From Nepenthes gracilis (Eukaryota > Streptophyta > Magnoliopsida > Caryophyllales > Nepenthaceae), in NCBI GenBank assembly GCA_033239525.1, contig BSYO01000026.1:3224001-3288000 (forward strand): 64,000 bases of DNA, in the 5' to 3' direction. The first letter of the stretch is position 1, and each line of letters starts with the position of its first letter. The notes beneath the pieces were generated by a model, which made no database searches, had not been told where the DNA came from, and saw nothing but the letters and a program-made list of their open reading frames with translations. Shown piece by piece: positions 11,922-47,900 of this stretch. The position numbers and the translations under genes were made by a program.

Positions 11922-12535
11922 TGATGGGTACGATCAAAATTAGGCTGACCTAAATGGATGAGCCTAATGGGAAGGAGGCCCAATGGAGAAATAACTTTAT
12001 ACATCGCATAAAATGGGACAGACTTGTCTCAAGGCCTATGAGCTACAGTTAAATTCAGTTTACGTTTTCGTTTCTCTGAAGAACAACCAACTGTAATCGG
12101 TAACCCTTATTCATGATACTAGGTCCGAAACTGTCTTTTCTTATCCAAAGATGGTTACAGGAATGGACAAAAATGGGTAAGCATTATCAAAACAGTCCCA
12201 ACATAATAAAAGAGGCTCTCGGATACAGGAGGGGGACGAATTCACTCTCTCCTAATCGTATACAAGAACAAAAGATATACCAAACAAAATAAACATATAT
12301 ATACTTTCCATTGCATCTTTCTTTGATATGGAGAAAAGTTTTTCTAACTTGAGCATTTGAGAGCTTATCGAGGATCAGTTTCTGTAAGTGATTTGACTCT
12401 CCTATTTTTATTTATAGTGCACAGGATCTAAATTTTTAAAAATATCAATCGAATCCACGTGGATTCAAGTCAATTGGATAAGGAGATTTGAAAGAAATCA
12501 AGATCCGTCTAAAATCTGGATCCTAAAACGCATCA
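11922..12535 (+). repeat. 3' LTR of the Tat-type element
   Basis: Begins TGATGGGTAC and ends CGCATCA; collinear with 2547-3159. The TATA box of the 5' copy is changed here. Visible divergence between the two LTRs shows the insertion is old. Confidence 0.88.
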
Positions 12536-13204
12536 CTATCAATAATATAAAATCTCTAAACTCAAGAACATAATATTATTCTCAACTAAAAATAACCAAA
12601 TGTAAATATCTCAAGTCAATATGTGAAAATTTTTATTTTTATTTTTAATTTTATGTATTTTTTAAAAAAATTAAACCGTTATGAATTTCTAAAAATTATT
12701 TTTAAATTTCATAATTTGTATTTTTATTTCATTTCTTGTTTTGTGCACCTGTTTTATTAAAAAAAATTATGTAATTTGAAAAACGTCACCACAAATAAAT
12801 TATGTCATCTATAAGTGGAAACATGACTTATAAGTATTTCCTCAAACTCTCTGGTCAAGTCAACATTAAATAATTAAGGTCAACTATTAATGAATAATTA
12901 AGAAAATAATTTGTTTTCAAAAAAGCATTTTTTATTATTTTTTTCTCACTTTAATTTTGATTTTATTATTTATTTATTATATATATTATATTTCTATTTT
13001 AAATATAATTTTGTTATTTTCTTATTTTATAATTAGAATTTAGTAATTTGGAAAAAGTGAAAAGAAAATAAATTATGTGATTTACAATTTTTAAAAAAAA
13101 ACTTTTTAAATATTTCTGATAATTATCTGCTGAAGTCAACATTGAGAGACAAATAAAACCCTCGACCGTCAACGGTACGTTAACGTGTTCACGTTGCAAT
13201 TTAT
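12536..13204. promoter_or_regulatory. AT-rich upstream region of the kinase gene
   Basis: AT-rich sequence between the Tat 3' LTR and the first kinase exon. A TTATATATATTATA stretch near 12975-12990 could serve as a TATA region, but no unambiguous promoter element could be fixed. Nothing coding was seen. Confidence 0.35.
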
Positions 13205-13381
13205 TTGACGCAGACCATTTCATTAACCACCACATTTGAAATTTATGTTCCACGGCTTGGAAGAGTAGTCGAATTCGGTTTTGGCTACGCGGCAGAGAGT
13301 TATTGTCGATTGAAATTTGTGAATGATTTGATGATTGACTTATCGACAAAGGGGACGCAAGCAGATGGTGGGTTGCATGAA

Positions 13382-36132
<22,751 letters not shown>

Positions 36133-38868
36133 TGGAATAGGCTTCATTAGTTATTTGTAAAGCTTTTTCTTTTCTTTTATAAGCATTGGATCAAAATGGT
36201 TTATGCCAACAATCTTAATATTAGATCAACATAAAGTTGAGGTTGATTTAAGAAAACTTCGAGACCTATCGCTATTAATATACCGTGAAATTTGTTGGGT
36301 CAAAATGGTTATTTTGTTTTGAATTGTAACTCTTGGAGAATTAGGAAATTTCTTATTGACATAGGAATGTAATTCCTGGCCTCTATTGTATCATAAGATT
36401 GGAATTGTTGTTCCACTTTACCAAACATGCTGTGAGTGTGATTCATTTATCTAAAATCCAGAGGAATTGTAGGGACTATAAGTACCCAAATCTCATTTAT
36501 TGTTATCATGGGTCTTTTTATGGTCATCTTAAATATTAGACTTATTTATCTTTTTAATGATCGAGATCTATTCTTATAACATATAGATAAGATTAAAATA
36601 ACTCATTAAATAATATCTTATATTTAATTTGTTATTAATTTTACTTTGATCCCAATCATTAAAAAGATAAATAAGTCTGTTATTAAGAAAGATTGTAATA
36701 AAATTTCATCATAATCTAATATTTTAATATCAAATTCCTATGTGGAATCAAATCCAAAGGTTAAATGTTGAGAAAATGAAGTGTATTGCTTCTATGACAC
36801 ATCTTTTTACCTATTTTTCTTGCTATTTAATCTGTTGAATTTCCTTGTTAGGAAAATTACCATCCCTTGTTGGGGTATATGTGACATTTCATTGATGAAT
36901 GAGTAGAGTTAGGATGAACCGTGGAGATACAGCTTTAATGGAAAAGCGGTCTATGTTTTTCAATGCCAGTTGTTCATCTAAAATTTAGGCTTTGTTTCGA
37001 AAAACTGTAATATTTTTAAAAAATTGAAAAATAAAAATAAAAAAAAATGTGATTAAATTTGCCCATTTTTTTATTTAGAAATTTGAAATTAGAATTTTTA
37101 GGTTTTTTAATTTTTAATCAAAATTTAGAAATTTTAGAAAATATCAAAAAATATACATATTTTTTAAAAGTTTTATTGGTCATATAGGGAAATTTTAATT
37201 TTTTTTTTTTTAGTTTTATTTATATAATAATATTTTAAAAATATGTAATTATAAAAATATTATTTTATGAGTTTATAAAATAAAATTTTTATCTAAATTT
37301 AAATTAAATTTATTTATATATATATATTTTTTGAGTTAATATTTTTATAAGAATTATTAAATTAATATAAATATATTTAAAAATAAAAATTATTAATATA
37401 AAAAATTAAAAATATAATTTTAATCAATATTTAGGTCAATATTTAATATTTTATATAATTTAATAAAATATTATGCATTATTAATTTTATAAAAAAATAA
37501 AATTATGTGATAATAATTTAAAAAATCATTATCAATAAAAATAATGTCCAATTAATAACTTACAATTAACAATTATATTTGACACATAATTTATTTTTAC
37601 ATAGTATATAATTTTTTACGATTTTAAAAATTCTAAAACAAACTATCACAAAACATGTTAGATCAATTAGCTTATTTCAAATGAATATATTTTATAAATT
37701 TATTAAATAATTTATTATATAATAATTTTTATCATATGTTTAATAATCAAACACTTATAAACAACTATTAGTAGATATTAATTAATTAAAATATTTATAT
37801 TTTTAATACAAATAAAGTTTTAAAAAATTTGCAAATTTTAAAAATACAAAAACTAAAAAAATAAACTATTTTTACTAGTATGCAGGGGCCTAAAGTTTTA
37901 ATTTAATAATTACAATATATTTAATTATTAAAATAAAATAAAATAAGAATAAAATAATTATTTTAAAAAATAAAATAAAAATATAGTTAAATTTTTATTT
38001 TTATATTTATTTATTAAAATAAAATAAAATATAAATTAATATTTAATTATTTAATTTATAAAACAGTATAAAAAATAAAATAAAAATAGTAATAATAATA
38101 ACAATAACAATAGTAATATAATAATAATTATTATTATAGTAATAATAATAATAAAATAAAATAATAATAAAAAAATATAATAATAATAAATAAATAAAAA
38201 TTATTATTTTTACACATGTAAAAATAACAATTTCTAAAAAATATTTATTTTTAATTAAATTTACAACCAAATATATAAATATCTATTTTCAATGAATAAA
38301 AATTTTATTCTTTTCTTATTCCCTTCAACCAAACGTGCCATTAATTGATCACTCGCTCATATGGAAGGCTAACCCTCTCTCAAAGAAACAAAGATTTGCT
38401 ATTCTGATCTTAATTATACATTTTTAAATAAATAATTATAACCTATTTATTTTAAAATATCATTTTTAATTATTATTTTTATTTTTTTAAAATTAATTAA
38501 ATTATAATTATTTATTTAAAAATAAACAGTTAAGATATAATAAACGAACATTTCTACCCACGAGAGACAAAATTCCCCATCCTCACTCACCAAGTTAGAG
38601 CAGCATCTGCCCTGGATGCATTCATTAGTCTAATAAAAAAACAGCACCACCATAATAAAAAGAGTTCTACTTATATAATCCATCTAAGATTTCTATATAA
38701 CTATTTTTCATACATTGAAATAAATTTAAAAAAATAAAACGGGCCTACCCTCTCTGCCTAAACATAGAAAAATAACCGTGAAAAATAATTATATGAGTCA
38801 TATAAATATTATTTTTCTAACAGAAAATAGCACTAAAGTTTAAAGACAAAAGGCCAAAACTCACTACT
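36133..38868. other. Intergenic spacer between two convergent genes
   Basis: Contains the kinase 3' UTR side, then extremely AT-rich sequence (about 36990-38540) with TAA/ATA microsatellite stretches around 38080-38200. No gene-like frame; the 38043-38270 frame on the - strand is a low-complexity artefact. Confidence 0.75.
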
Positions 38869-38994
38869 TCATTGACGAAGCATCTGCTGCAGCTGAAGCA
38901 CTTGATGCCTCTGCTCTGGTGGAAGGAGATTGATCTGCTCCGGCGTCAGGCTCATCACTTGCTGGAGCAACGCCTGCTCCATCTCCGGAGTCAG
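38869..38994 (-). CDS. ESP1: ESP1-like exon 8 (CSTF_C domain)
   Basis: Residues 368-408, LTPEMEQALLQQVMSLTPEQ then INLLPPEQRHQVLQLQQMLR and Q, ending in TGA. The best conserved part of the family, binding Pcf11 and relatives in CstF64. Confidence 0.92.
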   Translation of the reverse strand: MTPEMEQALLQQVMSLTPEQINLLPPEQRHQVLQLQQMLRQ

Positions 38995-41900
38995 CTGCAC
39001 AAACCATGGCAGCAATAGTATAAAACAACTCAGCCGCCACCCAGAATGCTGAAGCATCTCAAAAGCTAGAAACACTACTGAGAAATTACCGGAGGAGGAC
39101 GAAGGGGCTGATTCCCAAGGCCCATGGGGCCACGACCTAACTGAGGTGTCGGTGCTGACGGTCCAGGAAGTGGCTGTCCACCGGCAATGTCTGCCAGAGC
39201 AGGGGGCCAAGCAGATACTCTCTCCTTCTGCATAGAGCTTCCGCCTTGATTAAGGAAGTCTGGGCCTATATGTTGGCCTCCTCCCTGAAAATATATCAAC
39301 CATTCTGAGTTCAGAACTCCCGAGAGAAATCATTCAAATGGAAGAACCTTCTGCATATTATAATGAGCACTGAAAATGGCCAACAATGTCTTATTGATCT
39401 AAGGAATTGTAACGCAAAGATCCTGAGAGTCCTCCCGTATCATGTATTATAGGAACCACCTGATTGAACAAGCTCGGTAACAACTAAAAAAATGACCTAC
39501 AATTTGTCGAGGAGCTTTCCAACACGTAAAATCATGGATGAAAGTACTGGTATCATCATTTACATTGGCATTGGCATCGGCATCGGCATCGGTCAATGCC
39601 ATATCATTATTGAATATGTCAAACAATACATGTAAGTATTTGACATATCAAAGGAAAATGGTTTTTGAAAATCATAGGCTGACAAGGCCAAAGTATTTAG
39701 GCCAAATATGGTATATATCAACTAATATTTTTGAATATCAGTTGATAAATCACGATATATCAGCAATATGACAACATAATATGACATTACCGTAGTATTG
39801 AAAAATATTAGTACAAGGGCTCAATATACATATCGCCTAATATTTTCATCAATGTGTAAAAATTACAAAAAATAAACGTGCCCCAACGGTATACAAATTT
39901 AAACCAGTAGTTCCTGCACTATAATCAGTCTCTTAGAATTTCAAATTTTAAGATAAAAGCACGGTACATTGCACAAAACTCTTGCATCATGGGGGTATGG
40001 AAGATCAAATATACACAGCCTTATATCGCAGAGAGGTTTTTTGATTTGATCACGTGACATCTGGGTCAACAAAACATCATTATCGTCCCAAATAATTCAT
40101 GAGACAGGGGTGACCTGATTTCTAAACCCCTGGTCATTAATGGACCAGAGATGAAGCTTTTGCAGAAGCTAATGATGGTGCAATATTCGATTTTGCTCAG
40201 ATTGTAAATTATGTCCTTTTCGATATCAGATCTGAAGGCTGAATTGCAAGCTGATTTTCTCTCAAAGCTGAACTAAACCGGCTTAATGCTCCAGCCCTCT
40301 CAGATATATGTGAAAGGGTGGCGTCTTATGAATCTAAATTGATGTACGAATTAGGAAGCCACTTAATCTTGCTTGAACGTTTGAACTATAACAGGTCCAG
40401 TCTTCGTAGCTTTGAATATAAATCTTGCGCACCATAATAAAATAAACTAGAGGAAAGAGGTATACGGGACTTATTCTTTCGATATATCATCCGACGCTCA
40501 AATAAGTAATCTTTCTATTGATTAGAAAGATAACAAAGAAGTAGATGACGGAATTTAAAAAGGATGGGGATGAATATCGATATGGAGGACTATGCTCCTT
40601 TTTGTGCACCCAAATGATTGGGTGTCTTCCTCCTTTTTTTTCTCTCCTCCATTTTTGTTTGGGAGAAAGCGTATTTATTACCTGGGGTATTGTTCAACCG
40701 GTTAGCGTTTGAAATTGCTGCACATGTCCAAAGCAGTTTTGGGTTAGTTATGGGGAGACGTTACTTTTAGCGTGTAACTGCCGTCCCAATCTAATGAGAA
40801 AGCTGCCTTTGGCCGTTTTCTGGATCGAGTCATTACCTAGCTAGTTATTACCCTTCCATTTTTTTTGGAAGCTAGCCAATCTGATTAGGCTTTTCAGTTA
40901 ATGCCCTTGAGAGCTATTATTCGACTAACTGAATTTGGCTACGCCACTTCTTTGCCCAGACCGCTAGGGTTTTGGGCCTTGATCCAAGCTTGTGCTAAGC
41001 TGATTCATCTTGAGCCATACCCATCACTAGCTTCCCATTTTGAAAGATTTAAATTCAAACTCCTAACACATTATTGACAGGACGCTAGTTGGCACTTCAT
41101 CAATGCACATCTTTGCCGTAGATATTCTGAATATGAAGAGTCTTATTTGGCAGGATTGATTCTCTGTCATAAACGACGGTGATTCAATATCTTCTTCGAA
41201 TCAGTAGCTAGCAGGATTTTATTTCGGCTATAAATTGGGAAGTTTTCTTTACTTTGCATCGTGGGGTATTCCTTTTCTTGCCCAATTGTATGACTGTTCT
41301 GAGCTAATATGATATCTTTCCTATCATGAGTAATCGTTGCTGGAGTCGGTGGAAGTTCACATCCAGATTTTAAAACCAGGGTTCGAGAAAATACCCAAAA
41401 AGGGTCTTGGTTACCTTCTTTTATAGGAAAAGCTATCTTGATTTTCCTCCTTTACATCCATCCCAAAGTCAAGCCTTGTCGTTGTAATAAGGCCCCCGAC
41501 TTTATGTTCTCTCTTAAGGTGATTCGGATGGCTACTGCAAGCATGGGTGGACGATTTTTGCTCTTTTTCTTCCACCACGGTGCCTTTAAAGATCTTGGAG
41601 ATAGTTTTTTTCAGATCATTGTCCTATGTCTTTCTCCATTTCACCCGAGTTGTACTTTTACTGTTATAAACTTATAAATTGTAAAATGAATCAATAAATA
41701 GAACTAGACAAATGATATTATGCTTTCTTTATATGGCTTCGATATATTTGTATTATTTGAGTGGTTGACTTCGAGTTGAGTGTCAGACATGTGCTTGAAT
41801 GTCATTCTCCGTTATTGAACTTTTGACAATCTGACAACTCAAACCTCTGACAACTCTACATATAATAATTTCATTTGAACGAACAAGATATTTGCAAATC

Positions 41901-44900
41901 CATAAATCAATTGGGTCAACTTTAATTAGGGTCGAGTTGAATTATCTTACATAATTAACTAAGCGTCAGAGCCACCTATTGTCAGTCCGCTACTTTGGGA
42001 AGTGTTGCGCTAGGCCATCATAACCGGCGCAGTGAAACAAACACGCCGCAATGCATTCCTGTGTTGGCACGTATCTCAGCCACTATAAAAACGCGTCCCT
42101 TTAGCACTTCCGGACAACTTTGTTTTGTCTGGAGTCTTTGCCTATTTAAATTCTGGCGGTCCTTCACTTTTGCACCTCTTCATATTCCATTTCTCCCGGC
42201 CCCAATTTGTTTTTTGCTTCTCCTGTTTCCATGGCTCCTCGAGCAGCTTCCAAGAGTATTGTTGAAATTCCATCCAGTCTCATGGTCCCCCTTTACACCT
42301 TAATGCGCCTTGCACCCTTACCAGCACTGTTCCGAAGACACTGTCCCCCTTTTGATGGAGGCACTGGGAACCATGAAGTATCATTGACTTAAGATAAGTT
42401 CTCGTGGGACCTATGCAGAGCTACTAGTAGTATGGGCCAAAAACGGGAGCCTGGCCCCAGCTCTTAGTTGGACTAGAGGTGTTTATCCATCAACTCCTCA
42501 CGAGATGACTTAGAGAGGTCAAACAGTTTTATAAGAGAGAGAAGAGTAAGGCGTACTCATGTCAATATCATATAAGTCGGACTCACTATGCAGCTGCCCA
42601 TTGTCTATTGTAGATTTCAGCAGATCTTTTTATCCAAGTTAGTAAAGATCGCATCTTCAGTTTTATCAATTATGTTTATGCTATTTTAACCAAAATATAC
42701 ATTGTTATTCCCATTTCCCAATATCCTTACCCCATAAATGTGAGCGATACAAGGAGGACATCAAACTGTAGCAATTACTGTTGATTTAGTTCAAACAGGT
42801 TTTACAAAAGAGGAGTCTTTAGTCTTGATTTCTTCTTTTTAATAATTTGGTGAGCATAAATCTATTTACCAATGCTCAATTGCATCCTGACTATCTCATA
42901 CACTCCATCATACAAGGAAACACCAAAAAGAAAGTAGCTAGTATCCTAATTACTCATACGCTCCATTATACAGGTAAACCCACAAAGGAAAGTAACTAGA
43001 AACCTAATTACTAGTATACTTCACATAAGTAAACATGCAAAGGAAAGTAACTAGTATATCTATCTAGTAGCTGAATATTGGAGAAATCTGCAACAGAATC
43101 ACACAACTTTCTGCGAGGGGCATACCATACACAACCAGGAGAATAACTAGTAAGAACCGTTATATCACCTCCCAGCCAGGTCCACTTACAGGTGCAGTGA
43201 TGCTTGCGCCTCCTCTGTCAATATATCCCTGTTAACAATTGAAACCCAACCCCTCCCCCACTTACAGCCACATCCACTTGTAAAGAACCATAGATGGAAG
43301 TATCGACCAATAAGTTTTGATGTTGGGGCATCCGATACCATAATAATATTGCGATATATTACTGCATTAGCAATAAATCACAATATATCAACCGATATTT
43401 TAAATATCAACTAATATTTGGCTAACATTTCCCCATCAGCTTATGATTTTTAGATTTTTTTCTGATATCATCCAATACTGATATATATTATTTGTTACTA
43501 ATATGGCCATGATCGCTACAAATACCAATATTTTCATCCATGACAGAAAGCAAAAAATTAAAACTGAAGGTGATGGACAAGCAAGGGAACTGCACGGCTC
43601 TGTGAACTGGCACCCAAATATGTTGAAATCTTACTTTGAAATTAACTTTTTTTTGGTAATAAAAAATTAACTTGGAATACTGCAGTGTCAATCCTGATAA
43701 TGTGCAAGGTTTAAGGGAGCATGATAAGAAACCCTCAAACTCAAATTAGGAACAACCAACCAAAGCAGCCATCATTTTACTCTAAACTAAGGCTGCACAC
43801 CAAAAAAGACCATGGAAAAGAATGGAGCAAAAACAAACCAAAAGATACACGCACCAGCTCTTCATCTAAATCAGATTTTAGAACATCCAACCTTCTCTAT
43901 ACTAAGAAAAAGATACTCGCATACCTGGTACAATGACAGAGGCGGCAGCTGATTTGGAAGTGGTGGCTGCCCATGTGGGAATGAAAGTCCCAGAGCACCT
44001 GGAGGTTTCATACTTGACTGAATAGCATAACAGAAATATCAGTTCCACACATCATACGATAAAAATCCACAAACAAAACCAAATTTCATCCATCTTACAT
44101 GAAACGGGGGTTGTGAGAGATGTGATTGCTGTATATCAGGGTGCTGAAAGCTCATGTTTGATCCCATCTGTGACTGATGCTGATGATTCAAAACTATTGG
44201 AGGTCGGGATTGTGGAGGTAACAGAGGCTGCAGTGGTAGGTGTGATATGCTAGTTGTTTGCATGGGTCGCTGTAAATGGCCCGACACAGGGGGTGCAGGC
44301 GGTTGATGAACTGGAGGTTGTAATGGCCCAGAATGAAGCATTAATGGTGGCATATTATGAGATTGGGCAGATTGTGCAAGTGAAATTGACGTCGCTTGGG
44401 AACCCAAATCACTCCGAAGATGCTGGACAGATTGTGAAGGCATAGGCTGCGACTGAAGATTTTGAGCTTGGGAATACAACATAGGTGTCGAAGATTGATT
44501 TTGCTGTTGCTTCCTTGCAGGAATTTGGGCCTGAGAAGAATTTGTTTGCTCCTGCAATCCGACTTGACTAGGCAATGACTGAGCAACGGGGACATTTGTC
44601 TGCTGTACTGTCGGTGCAGGCTGCTGTGGTCGTTTTGATGCTTGGGGCTGAAGGTTTGGAATCTGTACAGAAAAGTAATGGTAATCTATACCAGTGAAAA
44701 TCTGCAGATAACAACTTTGAGAATACAAGATCAAAAGCCTACCACTTGTGGGGACTGAAGCATTCCAAGCATGATTTGAGCCTGATGGGGCATACATTAA
44801 GGATAATAGTCAGTAGAGTAGAAAGAATAAGTGAGGAAGCAAACAATTAGAGCATTAGTCAGCAACACTAAAGGTAAAGCACAGATAAAAGCCTAAAAAA

Positions 44901-47900
44901 TAAAAATAAATAAATAAAAACAAAAAGACAGTATCTGTAGATAAATCAAGGTTTAACAAAGATAACTCCTAATGCTTCATAATAGAAAAAACCATATGGG
45001 CATTTATTTCTTCGAACTTTTAATTGCTTTTTAACTTAAAATTGCTAGCGCACAAAGTCTAATTTGGTTTAGCACAATAGTATGGGAATAAAAGCTGGCA
45101 CCTAAGAACCTGCCATTTGAAATATTCAGTGAAAGAGAAAAAGACTTGTGTTGTTTCTATCTCAAACAAAAAATGCCACAATGGACTCTCAAAGCGTTAA
45201 GCAGCTGGATTTGAGGTAAAAAAAGATTATCAGCAGGATATCTCCAAAAACATATCGGCATTATACCTTAATCATTTCTCTCCTTCAGAGTCCAGAAGAG
45301 GCTTACACAATTTCATGAACAACAAACTGAACTTTCAGATGTGACAAGCAGTTGGTCATAATTAGTAAACAGAATCAATCTGACATGCATAACTCTCATA
45401 TAATCCACATTAACCTCCAAAACCTAGTTGTCCAACTCAGATTTCTCCATAAACCACCTTCATTTAGACCAATGTAGCTGCAGTTGCCAAATAAACATAA
45501 ACTATATCATGTCTATCTCAGGCAGTAGTAGTTGTTGCTCTTGCTGCCGTTAACTACCACTACAATACAATCCATGTCATGCTTATGTTACCCAAATTGC
45601 TCTGACAGCAGCACCATGACTATATGCTAGGTTTGGGCCATGCCTACACCTAGGGTTGAATAAAAAATTTTAAAACTGCCCAAACCAAGCCAAACCAAAC
45701 CACCGATAGCAGTTTAACATATGCGCAGTTTAAGTGTGATTTGATTTTTTATCCCAACCGCATTTTTGGTTCAATTACGGCTTAAGAACTCAAACTGAAC
45801 CAAACCAAACCAATCCAATCCGCATATTAACTGTTTAGACACTTTGGCTCGACTAACAGTTTGGTTTGATTGGATAAAAATCCAAACTGTAATATCAAGT
45901 TTTGGGTACAGATATTCTTCAATCCACACCAAACCGATCCATGTTCACCCCTACCCACACCAACACTTGCAGAGTAAATGGAGACGGTCAATATATTAAA
46001 ACCCTTGGTTAATGGTGAGATGTCTATTTAAGTTTGTTAACTGAGCTAAGGGTTTATTGGATTTGCCTGAAAGCAACTTATTGCAGTAACACAAGTCAAG
46101 CAAAAAGTCCTCTGTTAAAAATTATAGAACTGTGATAGCTAATTTTAACTTTCACCTACACTGGGGAATTTTCTTTTTTCCTAGCGTTAGCCCATTCCAC
46201 GCATAGATAAATGAGAAGGGTTACACAAAAAGTAGTGGACAAACAACACAATACCTTATCTGATCATTTGACATGGATTTGAGACCTAAGAGTATTACTG
46301 TTGTGGCGTCCTGCGCTTGAGTTGCAGGACATCACCCAAAGTGTAGCATTAACTGAGCTAAAATCGCCACATCATCGCCCAAAGCGTGGTGTAAAAAAAA
46401 AAAAGCAAGGGCTACCACAACCGCATCATGAACAGGTGCACCTAAAGAGGTGGTACCAAAATAACAACCTTCGAATGAGACCTTGGAATATTGGTACTAT
46501 CACTAGTAAGCTTATGAAAGGTGACGATACTATGATCAGGTAGATAGTCCGATCAAGAGAAATATTATATAGTTTTCCCACAAGAGGCAAAGTGGTTGTG
46601 AGATAATACAAGAACAGAGAAGGGATTACAAGTGATTGTACTCCGGGAATAATAGAGATAGGAATGAAGTTAGTGTGATTGTGGATAAAGAGTTAAAATA
46701 CAATGCAGTATTAGGAAGAGAATTAAGGATAGAACTGTGGCCATTAAGATGATGTCAGGACAAGAAATACTGAATATCATCATGTGAAAGGGTCATTGAA
46801 ATGAGGCCAAGGAAAGATAACAGTGTATAACATAACCAATTTCAATTCATGTTGAACAGGTCTACTACAGAATCCATCCACTTGTTGAGTCAACTAATTA
46901 AGCAATTTAAGGTAGAAAACATGAACTCTGCTATTATATTTATAGAGTTACAGAGAGCATATGATACATTCCCATAGTTAGAATTTTGAAAAAGAAGTTC
47001 CATTGCATTAATTTCAAGTTATAAAAGATACATTTGACAGAGTAACAACTTAGGTAAGGACACACGAAAGAAAGAAGAGGTCTCTCCAATTATGTTTGGC
47101 TTATACTTAGCATTGGGTATGGGTTAGTTGAGCAAACACATTAAAGATTATATACAACATTGCATACTTTTTGCGGATGACATAATTGTAGTGGATAAGA
47201 TCAATAGACTCATAAGCTAAGTTAGAAGTCTGAAGATAGACTACAGAAGACAAAGTTATTAGAATTAGTAGACAAAGATTGAATACATAGAATTTCAATC
47301 ACAATAAAGAAACAAATGGTGGGGAAAAGAGAATAAAAGTCGAAACCCTATCAAAGAGGAATTATTTCATTATTCTAAATTAATGATTAGAAGTATAGTG
47401 CAATGATTGAGGATATTACTCATTGCAAAAAGCAAGTCGGATGAAGTGGAGAAGTGCATCAGAAGTCCTGTATGATCGGACAATGCTGCTCAAACTCATA
47501 GGAGAAAAACAAAAATATGGCAATGATTAGCCATGCTATAAGGAGCAGAGGGTGTTTAGATATCAACGTGTGAAAATCATAGTAGCAAAGAAGAATATGG
47601 AGATAGATGTGTACTAATACAAAAAAGAGAATTCACAATAATTTTTTACGGAGAAATTTGGTGTGGCACCCGTTGAAGAAAAAATGCAGAAGACACATAA
47701 GAAGTGGTTTGGTCATATGATGCAAAGGCTGGCTAGAGCACTTGTTAGGAGACATAGGAGGTTGGAATAGGCTCATCGCGAAACACTAAAAGAAGACCAA
47801 AGAGTTTACGAAAAACAAGTATGATCTTGCGCATTCAAACTTAGTAAATAACAAGGCCTAAAACTAAGTAGAATAGAGGTTAAAAATCCATGTAGCCTAC

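Larger units (their letters stand above)
2547..12535 (+). mobile_element. Degenerate Tat-type Ty3/gypsy LTR retrotransposon, split by a solo LTR
   Basis: Two LTRs of about 613 bp (2547-3159 and 11922-12535) have TG...CA ends and flank an internal region with, in order, gag (about 3860-4560), aspartic protease (4859-5240), reverse transcriptase (5585-6570), RNase H (9383-9640), a second plant-type RNase H (9776-10225) and integrase (10259-11330). The primer-binding site TGGCGCCGTCTGTG follows the 5' LTR at 3161. The extra RNase H after the usual RT-RNase H is known from the Tat/Retand/Ogre group and is the reason for the lineage call. Many stops and frameshifts make it inactive. The flanking five bases (CCATT, CTATC) match at only three positions, so the target duplication is decayed or the ends have been altered. 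Its pol is cut at 6573 by a 2.8-kb solo LTR. Confidence 0.88.
39285..43189 (-). other. ESP1: ESP1-like intron 6 (3.9 kb), repeat-rich
   Basis: Contains MITE copy 6, the second 0.7-kb repeat (40319-41026), an unclassified GC-richer block (41027-42720) and a 55- to 60-bp tandem repeat (42895-43070). Confidence 0.75.

Noticed and set aside
13205..13381. In-frame N-terminal extension of the kinase
   Set aside because: Open to an ATG at 13205 but unlike kinase N-termini; better read as 5' UTR, though it cannot be excluded.
38043..38270. Tyr/Ile-rich frame on the - strand
   Set aside because: Encoded by an ATA/TAA microsatellite region; no gene.
42207..42392. Possible captured gene in ESP1-like intron 6
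   Set aside because: Short frame without recognised domain; kept only as part of an unclassified block.
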